From a candidate division CSSED10-310 bacterium (lineage in GTDB: Bacteria > CSSED10-310 > JAFGJC01): a DNA stretch of 64,000 bases. Positions 1 through 7,546 of the stretch are shown piece by piece. Location: assembly GCA_016927905.1 (NCBI GenBank), contig JAFGLW010000030.1, forward strand, positions 62,001-126,000. Reading direction: 5' to 3'. Under the pieces are notes generated by a model. That model was not told where the DNA came from, searched no databases, and saw only the letters and a list, made by a program, of their open reading frames with translations. The position numbers and the translations under genes were made by a program. Within the stretch, counting starts at the first letter, position 1; each line of letters opens with the position of its first letter.

Positions 1-555
1 TTTTCCTTCATAATTCCGTTCGAAGGTGCGGGAGGGATCTCCGGAAAGGCAGTCATCCAGACCCAGTTCCGCTGCGGATGCACCCAGGATGCGTTCGGAA
101 GGCTTACCCAGAAAACGTTCCCCGGCGCGGTTGACCAGCCGCAGTTTCCGCGCGTCGTCGAACGCGAACACCGCCGTATCGATTTCCGCCATCACTTTTC
201 TCAGGAGCGTGGTGGCTTCCAGCGCGCCCAGTCTTTGCATGCGGAGGGTTTCCCCCAATATGTTGATCTCCCGTATCACTTCGCCCATGGCGTCATCTTT
301 GGCGGGAAGGCGTGCACGGATGGAATAGTCGCCCTCCCGTAATGCGGCCAGAAGATTGGACAAGGTTCTCAGGGAAAAGGCCAGGCGGGATCTGAGGATG
401 GCGCTTCCGATACCCATGGATGCCGCGATCAGAACCGTGGCCGTCCACTGAATCTTGGAACTGCAGGGACCGGTCCAGACCAGTATCAGGGCGGTCAGTG
501 AACCCGGGAACCCGATAATCCAGGCCAAGAGCAGTATGCGCTGTTCCAGTGACAT
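1..555 (-). CDS. sensor histidine kinase, N-terminal part (runs off window)
   Basis: This is the N-terminal part of a membrane sensor kinase; the kinase core lies beyond the left edge. From the ATG at 555 the protein opens with a hydrophobic hairpin (LLLAWIIGFPGSL, then TVLIAASMGIGSAIL) with little between the two segments. A HAMP-like linker follows (SLRTLSNLLAALREGDYS, residues about 55-105), then the start of a PAS domain (DTAVFAFDDARKLRLVNRAG, about 130-150). It lies directly downstream of the NtrC-like regulator and is almost certainly its cognate kinase, probably sensing an intracellular or membrane signal because no periplasmic domain is visible. A GTG at 618 in the same frame would add 21 residues and start 7 bases after the regulator's stop; I prefer the ATG because it places the first membrane segment at the usual position. 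The identity of the visible part is fairly sure and the start is not. Confidence 0.75.
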   Translation of the reverse strand, partial: MSLEQRILLLAWIIGFPGSLTALILVWTGPCSSKIQWTATVLIAASMGIGSAILRSRLAFSLRTLSNLLAALREGDYSIRARLPAKDDAMGEVIREINILGETLRMQRLGALEATTLLRKVMAEIDTAVFAFDDARKLRLVNRAGERFLGKPSERILGASAAELGLDDCLSGDPSRTFERNYEGK

Positions 556-624
556 CGAAAACCATCTGCCGGGATGCCGTTCGGGTCTGATCTGGGCTGG
601 TTCCCGGGGCGGTTTCACCGCATG

Positions 625-1995
625 TCACATGCCGTGCTTGCTCAGCCGGCGATAGAGCCCGCTCCGGCTCAGTCCCAGAGCTTTCGCTGCTTTGCTGACG
701 TTCCCGTTATGCCGCACCAGAGACTTTCGGATCAGCACTTTTTCGACTTCTTCCAGATCCATCTCATCCAGATTCCGGGTATCGAGAAGATCGGATTTTA
801 AACCGAGATCCGACTGGTTGACTGCGGTACCGGTGGACATCAAGACGGCTCGTTCAACAACATGGTCCAGTTCCCGGATATTCCCGGGCCAGGAATGATT
901 TTTGAGGATGTTGAGGGCGTTGTCGGTAAAATCGCTGATATCTTTGCGGTAGCGCAGGGTGTGGTTTTTCAGAAAAAACCGGGCGAGAAGTGGGATGTCG
1001 GACTGACGATCGCGAAGCGGAGGGAGATGGATCTCCACGGTGTTTAACCGGAAATACAGGTCTCTTCTGAACCGCCCTTCCGCCACTTCCGAATGGAGAT
1101 CCGAGTTGGTCGCGGATATTATCCGGACATTCGCCGTGCAGGTCCGGGAAGATCCCACCCGCTCAAATTCACCGGTTTCCATGAACCTCAGCAGCTTGGT
1201 CTGCTGAGCGTAGGGGATGTTGGCGACTTCATCCATGAAGAGTGTGCCGCCATCCGCCAGCTCGAATCTCCCCGCCCGATCCTGACGGGCGTCCGTAAAC
1301 GCACCTTTGACATGGCCGAACAGCTCGCTTTCAATGATTCCAGGGGATAATTCGGAGATGTTGACTGTAATCAGCGGTTTATCCGAGCGGCTTGACAGGG
1401 AATGCAGCAGTTGAGCGATCAGATTTTTACCGGTACCGTTTTCCCCGGTCAAAAGAATATTGGCTTCGGAAGGCCCGATTCGCATGATCAGATCCATCAC
1501 CGGTTTCATGGCATCCGATTCGGCAATGATTTTCTCCTTGCAGTCGCCCTGGAGTATCCGGTTCGCTTCCTGAAGTCGTTCCCCGTTTTTCAAAGCCTGC
1601 CGGAGTTCGATTTGGGTCTTCAGGATGGTCAGCAGCCTGGCGTTGTCCCATGGTTTCTGTATGAAATCTCTTGCGCCGGACCGCATGGCTCTCACCGCCA
1701 GCTCAATACTTCCCCATGCCGTCATGACCACGATCGGCACCGTCGGATCGATTTCCCCGATCCTGCTCAGCAGTTCCAGGCCCTCCTCGCCCGAAGTCGT
1801 GTCCCGGGTGTAGTTCAGGTCCATCAGGACGAGATCGTATTCGGTGGATTTGATATTTTGAAGCAGTTCCCGGGGAGAGGTTACGGAATCAGCTTTGTAG
1901 CCGTTGCTTTTCAAAAGAAGCTGCAAGGCTTTCAGAACATCCCGCTGATCATCAGCGATTAAGATTCGATGCGTGAACGCTTCGCTTCGGGTCAT
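625..1995 (-). CDS. NtrC-family sigma-54-dependent response regulator
   Basis: A cytoplasmic two-component regulator that, when phosphorylated, drives sigma-54 RNA polymerase open-complex formation by ATP hydrolysis. Receiver domain at residues about 9-125 with the acidic pair D15/D16, phospho-acceptor D59 (LVLMDLNY) and the lysine in FIQKPW. AAA+ domain at about 150-385 with Walker A (GENGTGKN), Walker B (GGTLFMDEV), and the sigma-54 loop as GAFTDA rather than the classical GAFTGA. A Fis-type helix-turn-helix closes the protein (SKAAKALGLSRSGLYRRL). The 456-residue length is normal. The ATG at 1995 has a GGGA about 9 bases upstream and starts just before the receiver; a GTG at 2019 is the alternative. 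The sensor kinase follows, so the pair forms one unit, perhaps co-transcribed with the TonB receptor and GbsR-type regulator. Targets are not identifiable here. Confidence 0.95.
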   Translation of the reverse strand: MTRSEAFTHRILIADDQRDVLKALQLLLKSNGYKADSVTSPRELLQNIKSTEYDLVLMDLNYTRDTTSGEEGLELLSRIGEIDPTVPIVVMTAWGSIELAVRAMRSGARDFIQKPWDNARLLTILKTQIELRQALKNGERLQEANRILQGDCKEKIIAESDAMKPVMDLIMRIGPSEANILLTGENGTGKNLIAQLLHSLSSRSDKPLITVNISELSPGIIESELFGHVKGAFTDARQDRAGRFELADGGTLFMDEVANIPYAQQTKLLRFMETGEFERVGSSRTCTANVRIISATNSDLHSEVAEGRFRRDLYFRLNTVEIHLPPLRDRQSDIPLLARFFLKNHTLRYRKDISDFTDNALNILKNHSWPGNIRELDHVVERAVLMSTGTAVNQSDLGLKSDLLDTRNLDEMDLEEVEKVLIRKSLVRHNGNVSKAAKALGLSRSGLYRRLSKHGM

Positions 1996-2069
1996 GATCA
2001 CATTCCCGTGTCGGAACACTGTAAACCGCAGCCGGGCTGGAGGAAACCGGGGAGAATCGGTGGGGGGAT

Positions 2070-2561
2070 TTACCTGTCCGGCATGTGCCGTTCCCGGTAT
2101 TCCCGCTGGAAACGACTCAACAGCAGGGGAATCTCCTTCTCGAAAAATGCCTGCAGCGCTCGCATTTCGTCCAGGCGATCACGGATTTCCGGAGGTTTGT
2201 CCGACAGCAGTTTCAATCCGCGATCGGCGAGTTCTTTCAGTGGTTTGTGAAATGCCGTCTTCGCTTTGGCGATTTCCACCCAAGCGCCCGGCTTGATTCG
2301 GTAACATGTGCTTCGCTGACCGGGAATTCCCAGTCGTTCGATCAAGCCGCTGTCGTCCAGCCAGCGGACAATGGTACTGATTGAGCCTTTACTGGCAGCC
2401 AGGATGGTGGCAAGCTCCTTCGCGGTTTGATGCGGCGGATCGCAGATTAAAAGCCAGCCGATGATCCTGCCGGCCATTCGATACATGCCCATCTGCTCGT
2501 AAATTATCCCCACCTCTTCGATGAAAGCTCTCTTCTCTGCCAAGTTCCGAGGTTCGGTCAT
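2070..2561 (-). CDS. GbsR/MarR-family transcriptional regulator
   Basis: A 163-residue winged-helix repressor of the GbsR branch of the MarR superfamily. Residues about 10-100 form the DNA-binding domain: FIEEVGIIYEQMG, then RIIGWLLICDPPHQTAKELA and the recognition segment LAASKGSISTIVRWLDDSGLI, which match the GbsR pattern (one ligand-free wing with a GS-[ILV]-S core). The C-terminal third is a helical dimerisation region with many charged residues. The ATG at 2561 is supported by GGAGGA 5 bases upstream; an upstream in-frame ATG lacks a ribosome site. The gene follows the TonB-dependent receptor by 78 bases on the same strand, and a perfect palindrome overlaps the receptor promoter, so I infer it represses the receptor and itself. 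GbsR of Bacillus responds to choline; no ligand can be inferred here. Confidence 0.85.
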   Translation of the reverse strand: MTEPRNLAEKRAFIEEVGIIYEQMGMYRMAGRIIGWLLICDPPHQTAKELATILAASKGSISTIVRWLDDSGLIERLGIPGQRSTCYRIKPGAWVEIAKAKTAFHKPLKELADRGLKLLSDKPPEIRDRLDEMRALQAFFEKEIPLLLSRFQREYRERHMPDR

Positions 2562-2639
2562 CACAATCCTCCATGGTATTATTATAAAGCCGGGAAATTT
2601 CCGCGCAATAGACAGTTGCATCTCCGCCGCACCACTCAT

Positions 2640-5582
2640 CTAAAAAGCGTACTTGAAACTCAACCGATACTCACGGGGCGGCGCCCAGTCATTGGCCTGA
2701 CCGAATTGTTCGGGACGGTTGGGATTGAAGGTGTCTGTTTCGCTGGTGATACACTGGTTGTCGAAGACATTCGTCACGTCGAAGATAACCGTCAAACTGC
2801 CGAATCGGCCGAATCTGAAGGCGTTCTGAAGGGATACGTCCCACAGGGAAACTCCGGGAAGATCATTCGTTCCCCGCCCTTGTGGGAAATACCAGGCCTG
2901 ATTGTGATAGGGGGGTCTTGCGGTCCATGTGTCCGGATCATTCGGATCGTTTGCCGGATCATCCGGATCGAATGTCCGGGGCGGGTTCCGCCGCATGGAA
3001 TACGGATACCCGCTGCGATAGAATCCATTGACACCGAATGAAATCTCGTACCAGTCCGTGAGGTCATAATGAGCGGAGCCGGCAAGTTTCAGGTAATGAC
3101 GTGCAGACCAGGGTAATTCGCCGAACAGGTTTTGAGATGTCGCCCACGTATCGAACTGCCCCGAAAACTGTGATACGCCGGTATACCCCTCCTGCTGCTC
3201 GGTGACCGCGCCTTCCGATTTTGAATATGTGTAGCTTGCCTGGAGATCGTAGTTTTTCAAACGGGCCCTGGCATTGATCTCAATGCCGTTGTATTCCCGG
3301 GTGGAACCCGCCGCGTTGGTCACATAATACAGATGATGCGAATAATCACCGTTGGTACCGGAGCGTGGATCGTACTTCTTGCCTGGATCCAATCCGGAGA
3401 AATCATCGGATACTCCTCCCAGATAGGTCCATACAATGTTTCCTTCATCGTCGGTGAACAGACCGACATCCTCAAGCATCTCGTTGGTTTTCCGGTGTGT
3501 GTAAGTCAGACCGATCGTAAATCGTTCCGTCAACTGCTGTTCATATCCGATCATGTATTCATCGGTGTATTCCGCCCTCAGGTCGGGATCCAGAAGATTC
3601 CAGGCATCCGGGGAATCCTCATCGTACGTGGTCCAGTTGGAATCATCAAAGAAATACTCTTCGTCCGGCAGACCGTCACGATCCGCATCGTGCCACCGGG
3701 GACCGGAGTATTCCTGGTAGCGCTGGGCAAGGTTGTTCGCGCTGAACGGCTGAAACATGTTGGGCAGGGAAAGGTTGAACGGATTATAAAACCGTCCGTA
3801 AAATGCATGCAGCACACCACGGCCATCCCCCAGTATATCCCAGTTCACCCCGATGCGCGGCGCAATCATGTCGTCAAACTTCATATCGGTGTAATCTGAA
3901 AATGTGCCGTCTTCACGGCGATAAGTGTCGGCTCTGAAGTTACCCCATTTCCATGCCGGTACCGACGTGTCTCCGGAATCGTTTTCGAAGATCACCGTTT
4001 CATAGCGAAAGCCCAGATTCAATGTGAGATTATCCAGGATCGACCAGTTGTCCTGGACGAAGAAAGCCGTGTAGTTCCCCGTCTCCGTCGCCGTTCCGGG
4101 ATTGATGTACTGTATTCGGGTGGTATCCTGCCAGGCGGTCGGATCGTTCGGATCATTATTGATCGAATACTGCGCGCCCCCGGGAACAACCTGATAATCA
4201 TCATGCCGGAATGATTGCCATTCAAAACCGCTTTTGAATTCATGCGAACCGGCCAGATCATCCAGAAAGTAATTGCCGATGAGATTGAACTGCAGACGAT
4301 CCCGGTTTTCCTCAGTCCAAGATGTCGCGCCATTGTAATTCTGACCGTAATAGTTGTCGTGAAATGCCGGATCGTCCCGGTTTTCAAATTCGGGATAGTT
4401 GTCCAGAATACCGTTCATCACCCCGACCCGGGAAACAAAAAACAGCGTAGAACTGTGCAGCCAGGTCCATTCGAATGAATAAAAAGGACCACCCTGATCC
4501 TGCTTGTTGAGTGTTTCGGGTGTGTCAAACTGGGGATTTCCGGTGATACTGTGGAGGGTTGCGTCCTCACCGGAATAGTTCAAAACGAATTTGTGCATCT
4601 GAGTCGGTTGAAATGTCAACTTGGCATAGGGAAGCTGGAAAACACGATCCTGGTTGATATCGGTCAGTTCGTCCGATCCGTACCGGGCCAGTCCGCGCCC
4701 GGTCGATTCCCGGTTCAGATAATCGTATGTGATCATAAACCATAATTTGTCTTTGAGAATCGGTCCCTCGAGCGTTACCATCGGTTCCCAGTAATTGTAA
4801 TCCTCCTCGTCCTGCTGATGCTCAAAATCGGAATGCCAGCTGGAATTCACATACTTGAGCCGGACTATCCCGTGAAACTCGTTTCCACCGGATTTGGTCA
4901 CGGCGTTGACAATGCCCCCCATCGCCCGACCATACTCCGCCGAAAATCCTCCGGTCTGAACTTCCACCTCTTCGATCGCATCCGCATTCAGATTCGCCCC
5001 GAATGTCGAAGTCACCGGATCCGTCGTATCGACTCCGTCAAACAGGTACAGATTGTCCGTTCGTGCCGAACCATGAACCCGGACATTCCCGGCTCCGGTG
5101 ATGCCTCCCGACATGGAAAATGCTGCGAACAGGTCGTCGGAACCGGGCAGCCGCTCGGTTACACTCCGCTCAATGGTCGTCTTGACCGTCGCCGCCTTGA
5201 CATCCAGAACCGGGGATTCACCCACCACCACAACCGTTTCTTCAAACGGGGTCATTTCCATGACCATGTCGATCTTGGTCGTGGAATTCAGTATTACCCT
5301 CACCTGCTGATGTTCAACGGTCTGAAGACCCATCAGTTCGGCCTTCAGATCGTAAACACCCGGCGGCAATTCCGGCATCCGGTACATGCCGTTCGCGCTG
5401 GTCGTGTCCATCCGAGCTCCCAGCAGATTCTCTCCGGTCAGCGTGACCGTCACTCCAGGAATGGGGTTTCCGTCATTGTCGGTGACCCTCCCGGCCACCA
5501 CCCCGGTTAAAGCTCCCCGGGCAATCGACCCGAGACTCATCATGACGATCAGCCAGACCAGTATTATTTTTGGATGGTTCAT
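2640..5582 (-). CDS. TonB-dependent receptor with carboxypeptidase-regulatory-like N-terminal domain (Oar-like)
   Basis: A 980-residue outer-membrane receptor that uses TonB energy to import or sense a substrate. It starts with a signal peptide (IILVWLIVMMSLGSIARG). A carboxypeptidase-regulatory-like beta-sandwich follows at about 28-110 (GRVTDNDGNPIPGVTVTLTG, GMYRMPELPPGVYDLKAE). The plug domain lies at about 115-240 (VRVHGSARTDNLYLFDGVDT, GGFSAEYGRAMGGIVNAVTK). The barrel runs to a typical terminal aromatic residue (RLSFKYAF). Surface loops are unusually acidic, with a DADRDGLPDEE segment resembling a calcium-binding loop and a DPDDP/NDPND repeat near the C-terminus. The ATG at 5582 has GGAGGT nine bases upstream. 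Transcription comes from the consensus promoter at 5670-5698. The substrate is unknown; such receptors in Acidobacteriota-like genomes often go with glycan or peptide uptake, but no transport partner lies beside it. Confidence 0.93.
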   Translation of the reverse strand: MNHPKIILVWLIVMMSLGSIARGALTGVVAGRVTDNDGNPIPGVTVTLTGENLLGARMDTTSANGMYRMPELPPGVYDLKAELMGLQTVEHQQVRVILNSTTKIDMVMEMTPFEETVVVVGESPVLDVKAATVKTTIERSVTERLPGSDDLFAAFSMSGGITGAGNVRVHGSARTDNLYLFDGVDTTDPVTSTFGANLNADAIEEVEVQTGGFSAEYGRAMGGIVNAVTKSGGNEFHGIVRLKYVNSSWHSDFEHQQDEEDYNYWEPMVTLEGPILKDKLWFMITYDYLNRESTGRGLARYGSDELTDINQDRVFQLPYAKLTFQPTQMHKFVLNYSGEDATLHSITGNPQFDTPETLNKQDQGGPFYSFEWTWLHSSTLFFVSRVGVMNGILDNYPEFENRDDPAFHDNYYGQNYNGATSWTEENRDRLQFNLIGNYFLDDLAGSHEFKSGFEWQSFRHDDYQVVPGGAQYSINNDPNDPTAWQDTTRIQYINPGTATETGNYTAFFVQDNWSILDNLTLNLGFRYETVIFENDSGDTSVPAWKWGNFRADTYRREDGTFSDYTDMKFDDMIAPRIGVNWDILGDGRGVLHAFYGRFYNPFNLSLPNMFQPFSANNLAQRYQEYSGPRWHDADRDGLPDEEYFFDDSNWTTYDEDSPDAWNLLDPDLRAEYTDEYMIGYEQQLTERFTIGLTYTHRKTNEMLEDVGLFTDDEGNIVWTYLGGVSDDFSGLDPGKKYDPRSGTNGDYSHHLYYVTNAAGSTREYNGIEINARARLKNYDLQASYTYSKSEGAVTEQQEGYTGVSQFSGQFDTWATSQNLFGELPWSARHYLKLAGSAHYDLTDWYEISFGVNGFYRSGYPYSMRRNPPRTFDPDDPANDPNDPDTWTARPPYHNQAWYFPQGRGTNDLPGVSLWDVSLQNAFRFGRFGSLTVIFDVTNVFDNQCITSETDTFNPNRPEQFGQANDWAPPREYRLSFKYAF

Positions 5583-5664
5583 GACATTCAACCTCCTTCT
5601 TCTGGAAATGCAGTTTGATCCCATGGCTTCATCTTCCGTCCGGTAAATCCGGAGATCCTTCTCA

Positions 5665-5677
5665 ACTATATTATAGT
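5665..5677. promoter_or_regulatory. 13-bp perfect palindrome over the -10 box; candidate repressor operator
   Basis: ACTATA-A-TATAGT read on the minus strand is a perfect inverted repeat centred on, and including, the -10 hexamer of the TonB-receptor promoter. A MarR/GbsR-type regulator is encoded 3 kb downstream in the same putative transcription unit, and such regulators commonly bind AT-rich palindromes over core promoters. The operator role is inference. Confidence 0.5.
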
Positions 5678-5698
5678 AAGTTTTGAAAGTTTTGTCAA
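5670..5698 (-). promoter_or_regulatory. perfect-consensus sigma-70 promoter for the TonB-receptor unit
   Basis: On the minus strand TTGACA (5693-5698) and TATAAT (5670-5675) are both exact consensus hexamers with the optimal 17-base spacer. The receptor ATG at 5582 lies about 88 bases downstream of the -10 box. Such a strong promoter would need a repressor, which fits the overlapping palindrome. Confidence 0.85.
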
Positions 5699-5751
5699 TA
5701 CAGAACTCAGCAAATCACAACAAATCCTTTTTTCTGCTGCGGTGTGGCTTT

Positions 5752-5780
5752 AAAAAAAAGCGATCCCGGAAGGGGATCGC
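5752..5780 (-). terminator. rho-independent terminator after the thioredoxin/zinc-ribbon genes
   Basis: On the minus strand an 8-bp GC-rich stem (GCGATCCC / GGGATCGC, 5-base loop) is followed directly by eight T residues. It sits 42 bases past the stop codon of the zinc-ribbon gene, and isolates that operon from the TonB-receptor promoter downstream. Confidence 0.9.
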
Positions 5781-5822
5781 CTGCTTAATCCGGTAATACC
5801 GCTCCGCGGTAAAAATTTAACC

Positions 5823-6017
5823 TCAGGTAAACCCGCCCTGTCCGCAGGAGGAAGCGTGGATTTTCTGGGATGATTTTGTTGAAAATGCGGATATGACGCG
5901 TTCTACATCCGTGCTGCCACATTCCGGGCAGGAAATCGTCATCTTCTCCGGATCCTTGAGTATAATCCGGGTAAACAGCTTTCTGCACCGGGCGCAGCGG
6001 TAATCGAACATGGGCAT
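5823..6017 (-). CDS. FmdB-type zinc-ribbon protein
   Basis: A 64-residue protein opening with MPMFDYRCARCRKLF, the characteristic start of FmdB-family putative regulatory zinc ribbons, with a second pair of cysteines in SCPECGS. Four cysteines (two CxxC knuckles) can bind one zinc. A fifth Cys sits in the C-terminal SSCGQGGFT tail, which resembles the Gly-rich tails of this family. The ATG at 6017 lies 6 bases past the thioredoxin stop, with AAAGGA about 9 bases upstream; the pair is clearly an operon that ends at the terminator 5752-5780. The biochemical role of FmdB proteins is not established. Confidence 0.8.
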   Translation of the reverse strand: MPMFDYRCARCRKLFTRIILKDPEKMTISCPECGSTDVERVISAFSTKSSQKIHASSCGQGGFT

Positions 6018-6022
6018 GGATA

Positions 6023-6370
6023 TCAATCCTTTCCGCTGAGCGCTTCCTGAAGAATACGCTGCAATTCGCTCTTGGGTCGGACACCGACAATGATATTCAC
6101 CGGGTTACCATCATCGAATACGGCCATTGTCGGAATCGCTTGGATATTCAATTTGTAAGCGGTTTCCTGGTTTTCATCGACATTTACCTTGACGATTTTC
6201 AATTTTCCGTTCAATTCCAGGCTGAGTTCGTCCAGAACCGGAGCGACCATAAGGCAGGGACGGCACCAAGGTGCCCAGAAATCCACCAGAACCGGGATCG
6301 GGCTTTCCAGGACTTCTTTTTGAAACTCGGTGTCGCCGATATGCAGGACCTTTGATTTCGGATTTTCCAT
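6023..6370 (-). CDS. trxA: thioredoxin
   Basis: A 115-residue cytoplasmic thioredoxin that reduces protein disulfides. The fold is complete: LVDFWAPWCRPCLMVAP carries the active-site cysteines C36 and C39, VNVDEN follows, and AIPTMAVF holds the cis-proline. The dipeptide between the cysteines is Arg-Pro rather than Gly-Pro; such WCRPC forms occur naturally and may shift redox potential slightly. No signal peptide. The ATG at 6370 is preceded by AGGAGG at 7 bases; an upstream in-frame start has no ribosome site. It is followed immediately by the FmdB-type gene. The sigma/anti-sigma pair lies 100 bases upstream on the same strand and may or may not share the transcript. Confidence 0.95.
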   Translation of the reverse strand: MENPKSKVLHIGDTEFQKEVLESPIPVLVDFWAPWCRPCLMVAPVLDELSLELNGKLKIVKVNVDENQETAYKLNIQAIPTMAVFDDGNPVNIIVGVRPKSELQRILQEALSGKD

Positions 6371-6469
6371 GAAAAAACCTCCTAAACTCGACAAATCAAT
6401 TTATTAGTCTGCCGGATAGAGAAAAGGTTACAGAATAGCAGAAGAATTTCGAGCCGGGTTCCGGAAAGC

Positions 6470-6730
6470 TCATTGACCGCACCCTGATTTCTTCCGTAGC
6501 TGATCCCAGTCAAATTTCGGGGAAGGATAAGATTCGATTTCCGATCTTCGCATCCGATAAAGCTGGATGGTTTTTTTGAGTGTTGTGAAGAGATTTCTAC
6601 ACTGGGGATTGAACCGGATCAGATTCAAAGCCAGTTTCTCCCGGTCAGAAGTCAGTTCCTTGTCCAGAAGGCCGTTGACCAGCGCGATGATCTCCTCGCA
6701 GGTGAGTTGTTTCGATTCATCCGGTTTCAT
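6470..6730 (-). CDS. short putative anti-sigma factor with degenerate zinc-finger
   Basis: An 86-residue soluble protein whose start overlaps the end of the ECF sigma gene by 14 bases, the standard arrangement for a translationally coupled anti-sigma factor. The opening LTCEEIIALVNGLLDKEL resembles the first helix of ZAS anti-sigma domains. The second half of the motif, normally His-x3-Cys-x2-Cys, is reduced to FNPQCRNLF: the histidine and one cysteine are missing. A Cys near the C-terminus (KKSGCGQ) might contribute. No membrane segment is present. I infer sigma binding from position and the helical pattern; whether it binds zinc or senses redox is open. The thioredoxin gene downstream makes redox control thinkable. 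Confidence 0.65.
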   Translation of the reverse strand: MKPDESKQLTCEEIIALVNGLLDKELTSDREKLALNLIRFNPQCRNLFTTLKKTIQLYRMRRSEIESYPSPKFDWDQLRKKSGCGQ

Positions 6731-7283
6731 TGGCGGTTCCCTTGCTTGATCGGATGTATTGTTCCAGCTCGTTTCGCAGGAACATTCTTGCCCGGTGCAG
6801 TCGGACTTTCACATTGGAAACGGATATATCCAGAGCTTCCGCAGTCTGTTCTCCGCTGAAACCTTCCACGTCCCGCATGAGAAATACGATCCGGTAAAGG
6901 TCGGGGAGTCTGCCGATCGCCCGGTCCAGATGGTCTCTCAACTCATCATTGATAACCTGGGTCAGAGGATCCGATGACCAGTCCACCGGTACCGAGTCTG
7001 CGGCAGGGTCCCGGTCGAACTCAGCCAGATCCGCGGACAGCACCGGATCTCGGCTTCGTTTTCTTTGTCTGGAGAAGCAGGTGTTGGATGCAATGCGATA
7101 CAACCAGGTCGATATCTGGGCGTCACCCCGGAACTGGTCCCAGTTTTTCAGCGCTTTCAGAGCGGTTTCCTGCAGGATTTCGTTGGCGTCATCGGAATTG
7201 CCGCACATTTTCCATGCGATCCGGAACATCTTGTCTTTCTCTTCTTCCAGGTGTTTTTGAAGAAGCTCCATGGGTTTCGTCAT
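6717..7283 (-). CDS. ECF-type RNA polymerase sigma factor
   Basis: A 188-residue sigma-70 family factor with only regions 2 and 4. Region 2 spans about 10-85 (MFRIAWKMCGNSDDANEILQ, then STWLYRIASNTCFSRQRKR). Region 4 spans about 120-175 (LPDLYRIVFLMRDVEGFSGE, then ALDISVSNVKVRLHRARMFL, the -35-recognition helix-turn-helix). A linker of about 35 residues joins them. The ATG at 7283 has GGAGGT 8 bases upstream; an in-frame ATG five codons earlier lacks one. The next gene overlaps the stop and is the likely anti-sigma factor. I could not find a convincing autoregulated promoter in the 263 bases upstream. Confidence 0.93.
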   Translation of the reverse strand: MTKPMELLQKHLEEEKDKMFRIAWKMCGNSDDANEILQETALKALKNWDQFRGDAQISTWLYRIASNTCFSRQRKRSRDPVLSADLAEFDRDPAADSVPVDWSSDPLTQVINDELRDHLDRAIGRLPDLYRIVFLMRDVEGFSGEQTAEALDISVSNVKVRLHRARMFLRNELEQYIRSSKGTANETG

Positions 7284-7475
7284 ACACCCGACCTCCATCT
7301 GCCTGTTCCAGAGTAACCGTTTTGATTCATGGAGGCAAGGAGACTGTTTCAGTTCATCAAATCAAGTCCTGATCGCCTGCAGCACAAATGCAGGATGGCG
7401 GATCGAACGGGCAATCAGACGATCTGTCACGTCAATCCCGCCGGTACAATCGGAGATTGCGACACTGTCCTCCGG

Positions 7476-7505
7476 TTGACGGTAACCGGCTGTTCATGAT
7501 ATGTT
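7476..7505 (+). promoter_or_regulatory. putative sigma-70 promoter for the receiver-TPR gene
   Basis: TTGACG (7476-7481) and TATGTT (7500-7505) with an 18-base spacer lie 42 bases before the GTG start at 7547. Match is fair, not perfect. The rest of the 7284-7546 divergent gap shows only a small 6-bp hairpin (CCTGCA/TGCAGG near 7378-7396). Confidence 0.4.
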
Positions 7506-7546
7506 TCAGATTGAATTCACATGCCGGATCGGGGGATGACCATCAG

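Noticed and set aside
1402..1962. A 186-codon open frame opposite the response-regulator gene
   Set aside because: It is antisense to a well-conserved AAA+ and receiver gene and its translation shows no domain; the GC-rich code leaves such shadows throughout the window.
2930..2985. Short CCGGATC-type direct repeats
   Set aside because: They lie inside the TonB-receptor gene and encode the DPDDP/NDPND loop; codon usage explains them, not a mobile or regulatory repeat.
7378..7396. Hairpin CCTGCA/TGCAGG in the gap before the receiver-TPR gene
   Set aside because: Six base pairs in GC-rich DNA with no T-run and no clear relation to a promoter; probably chance.
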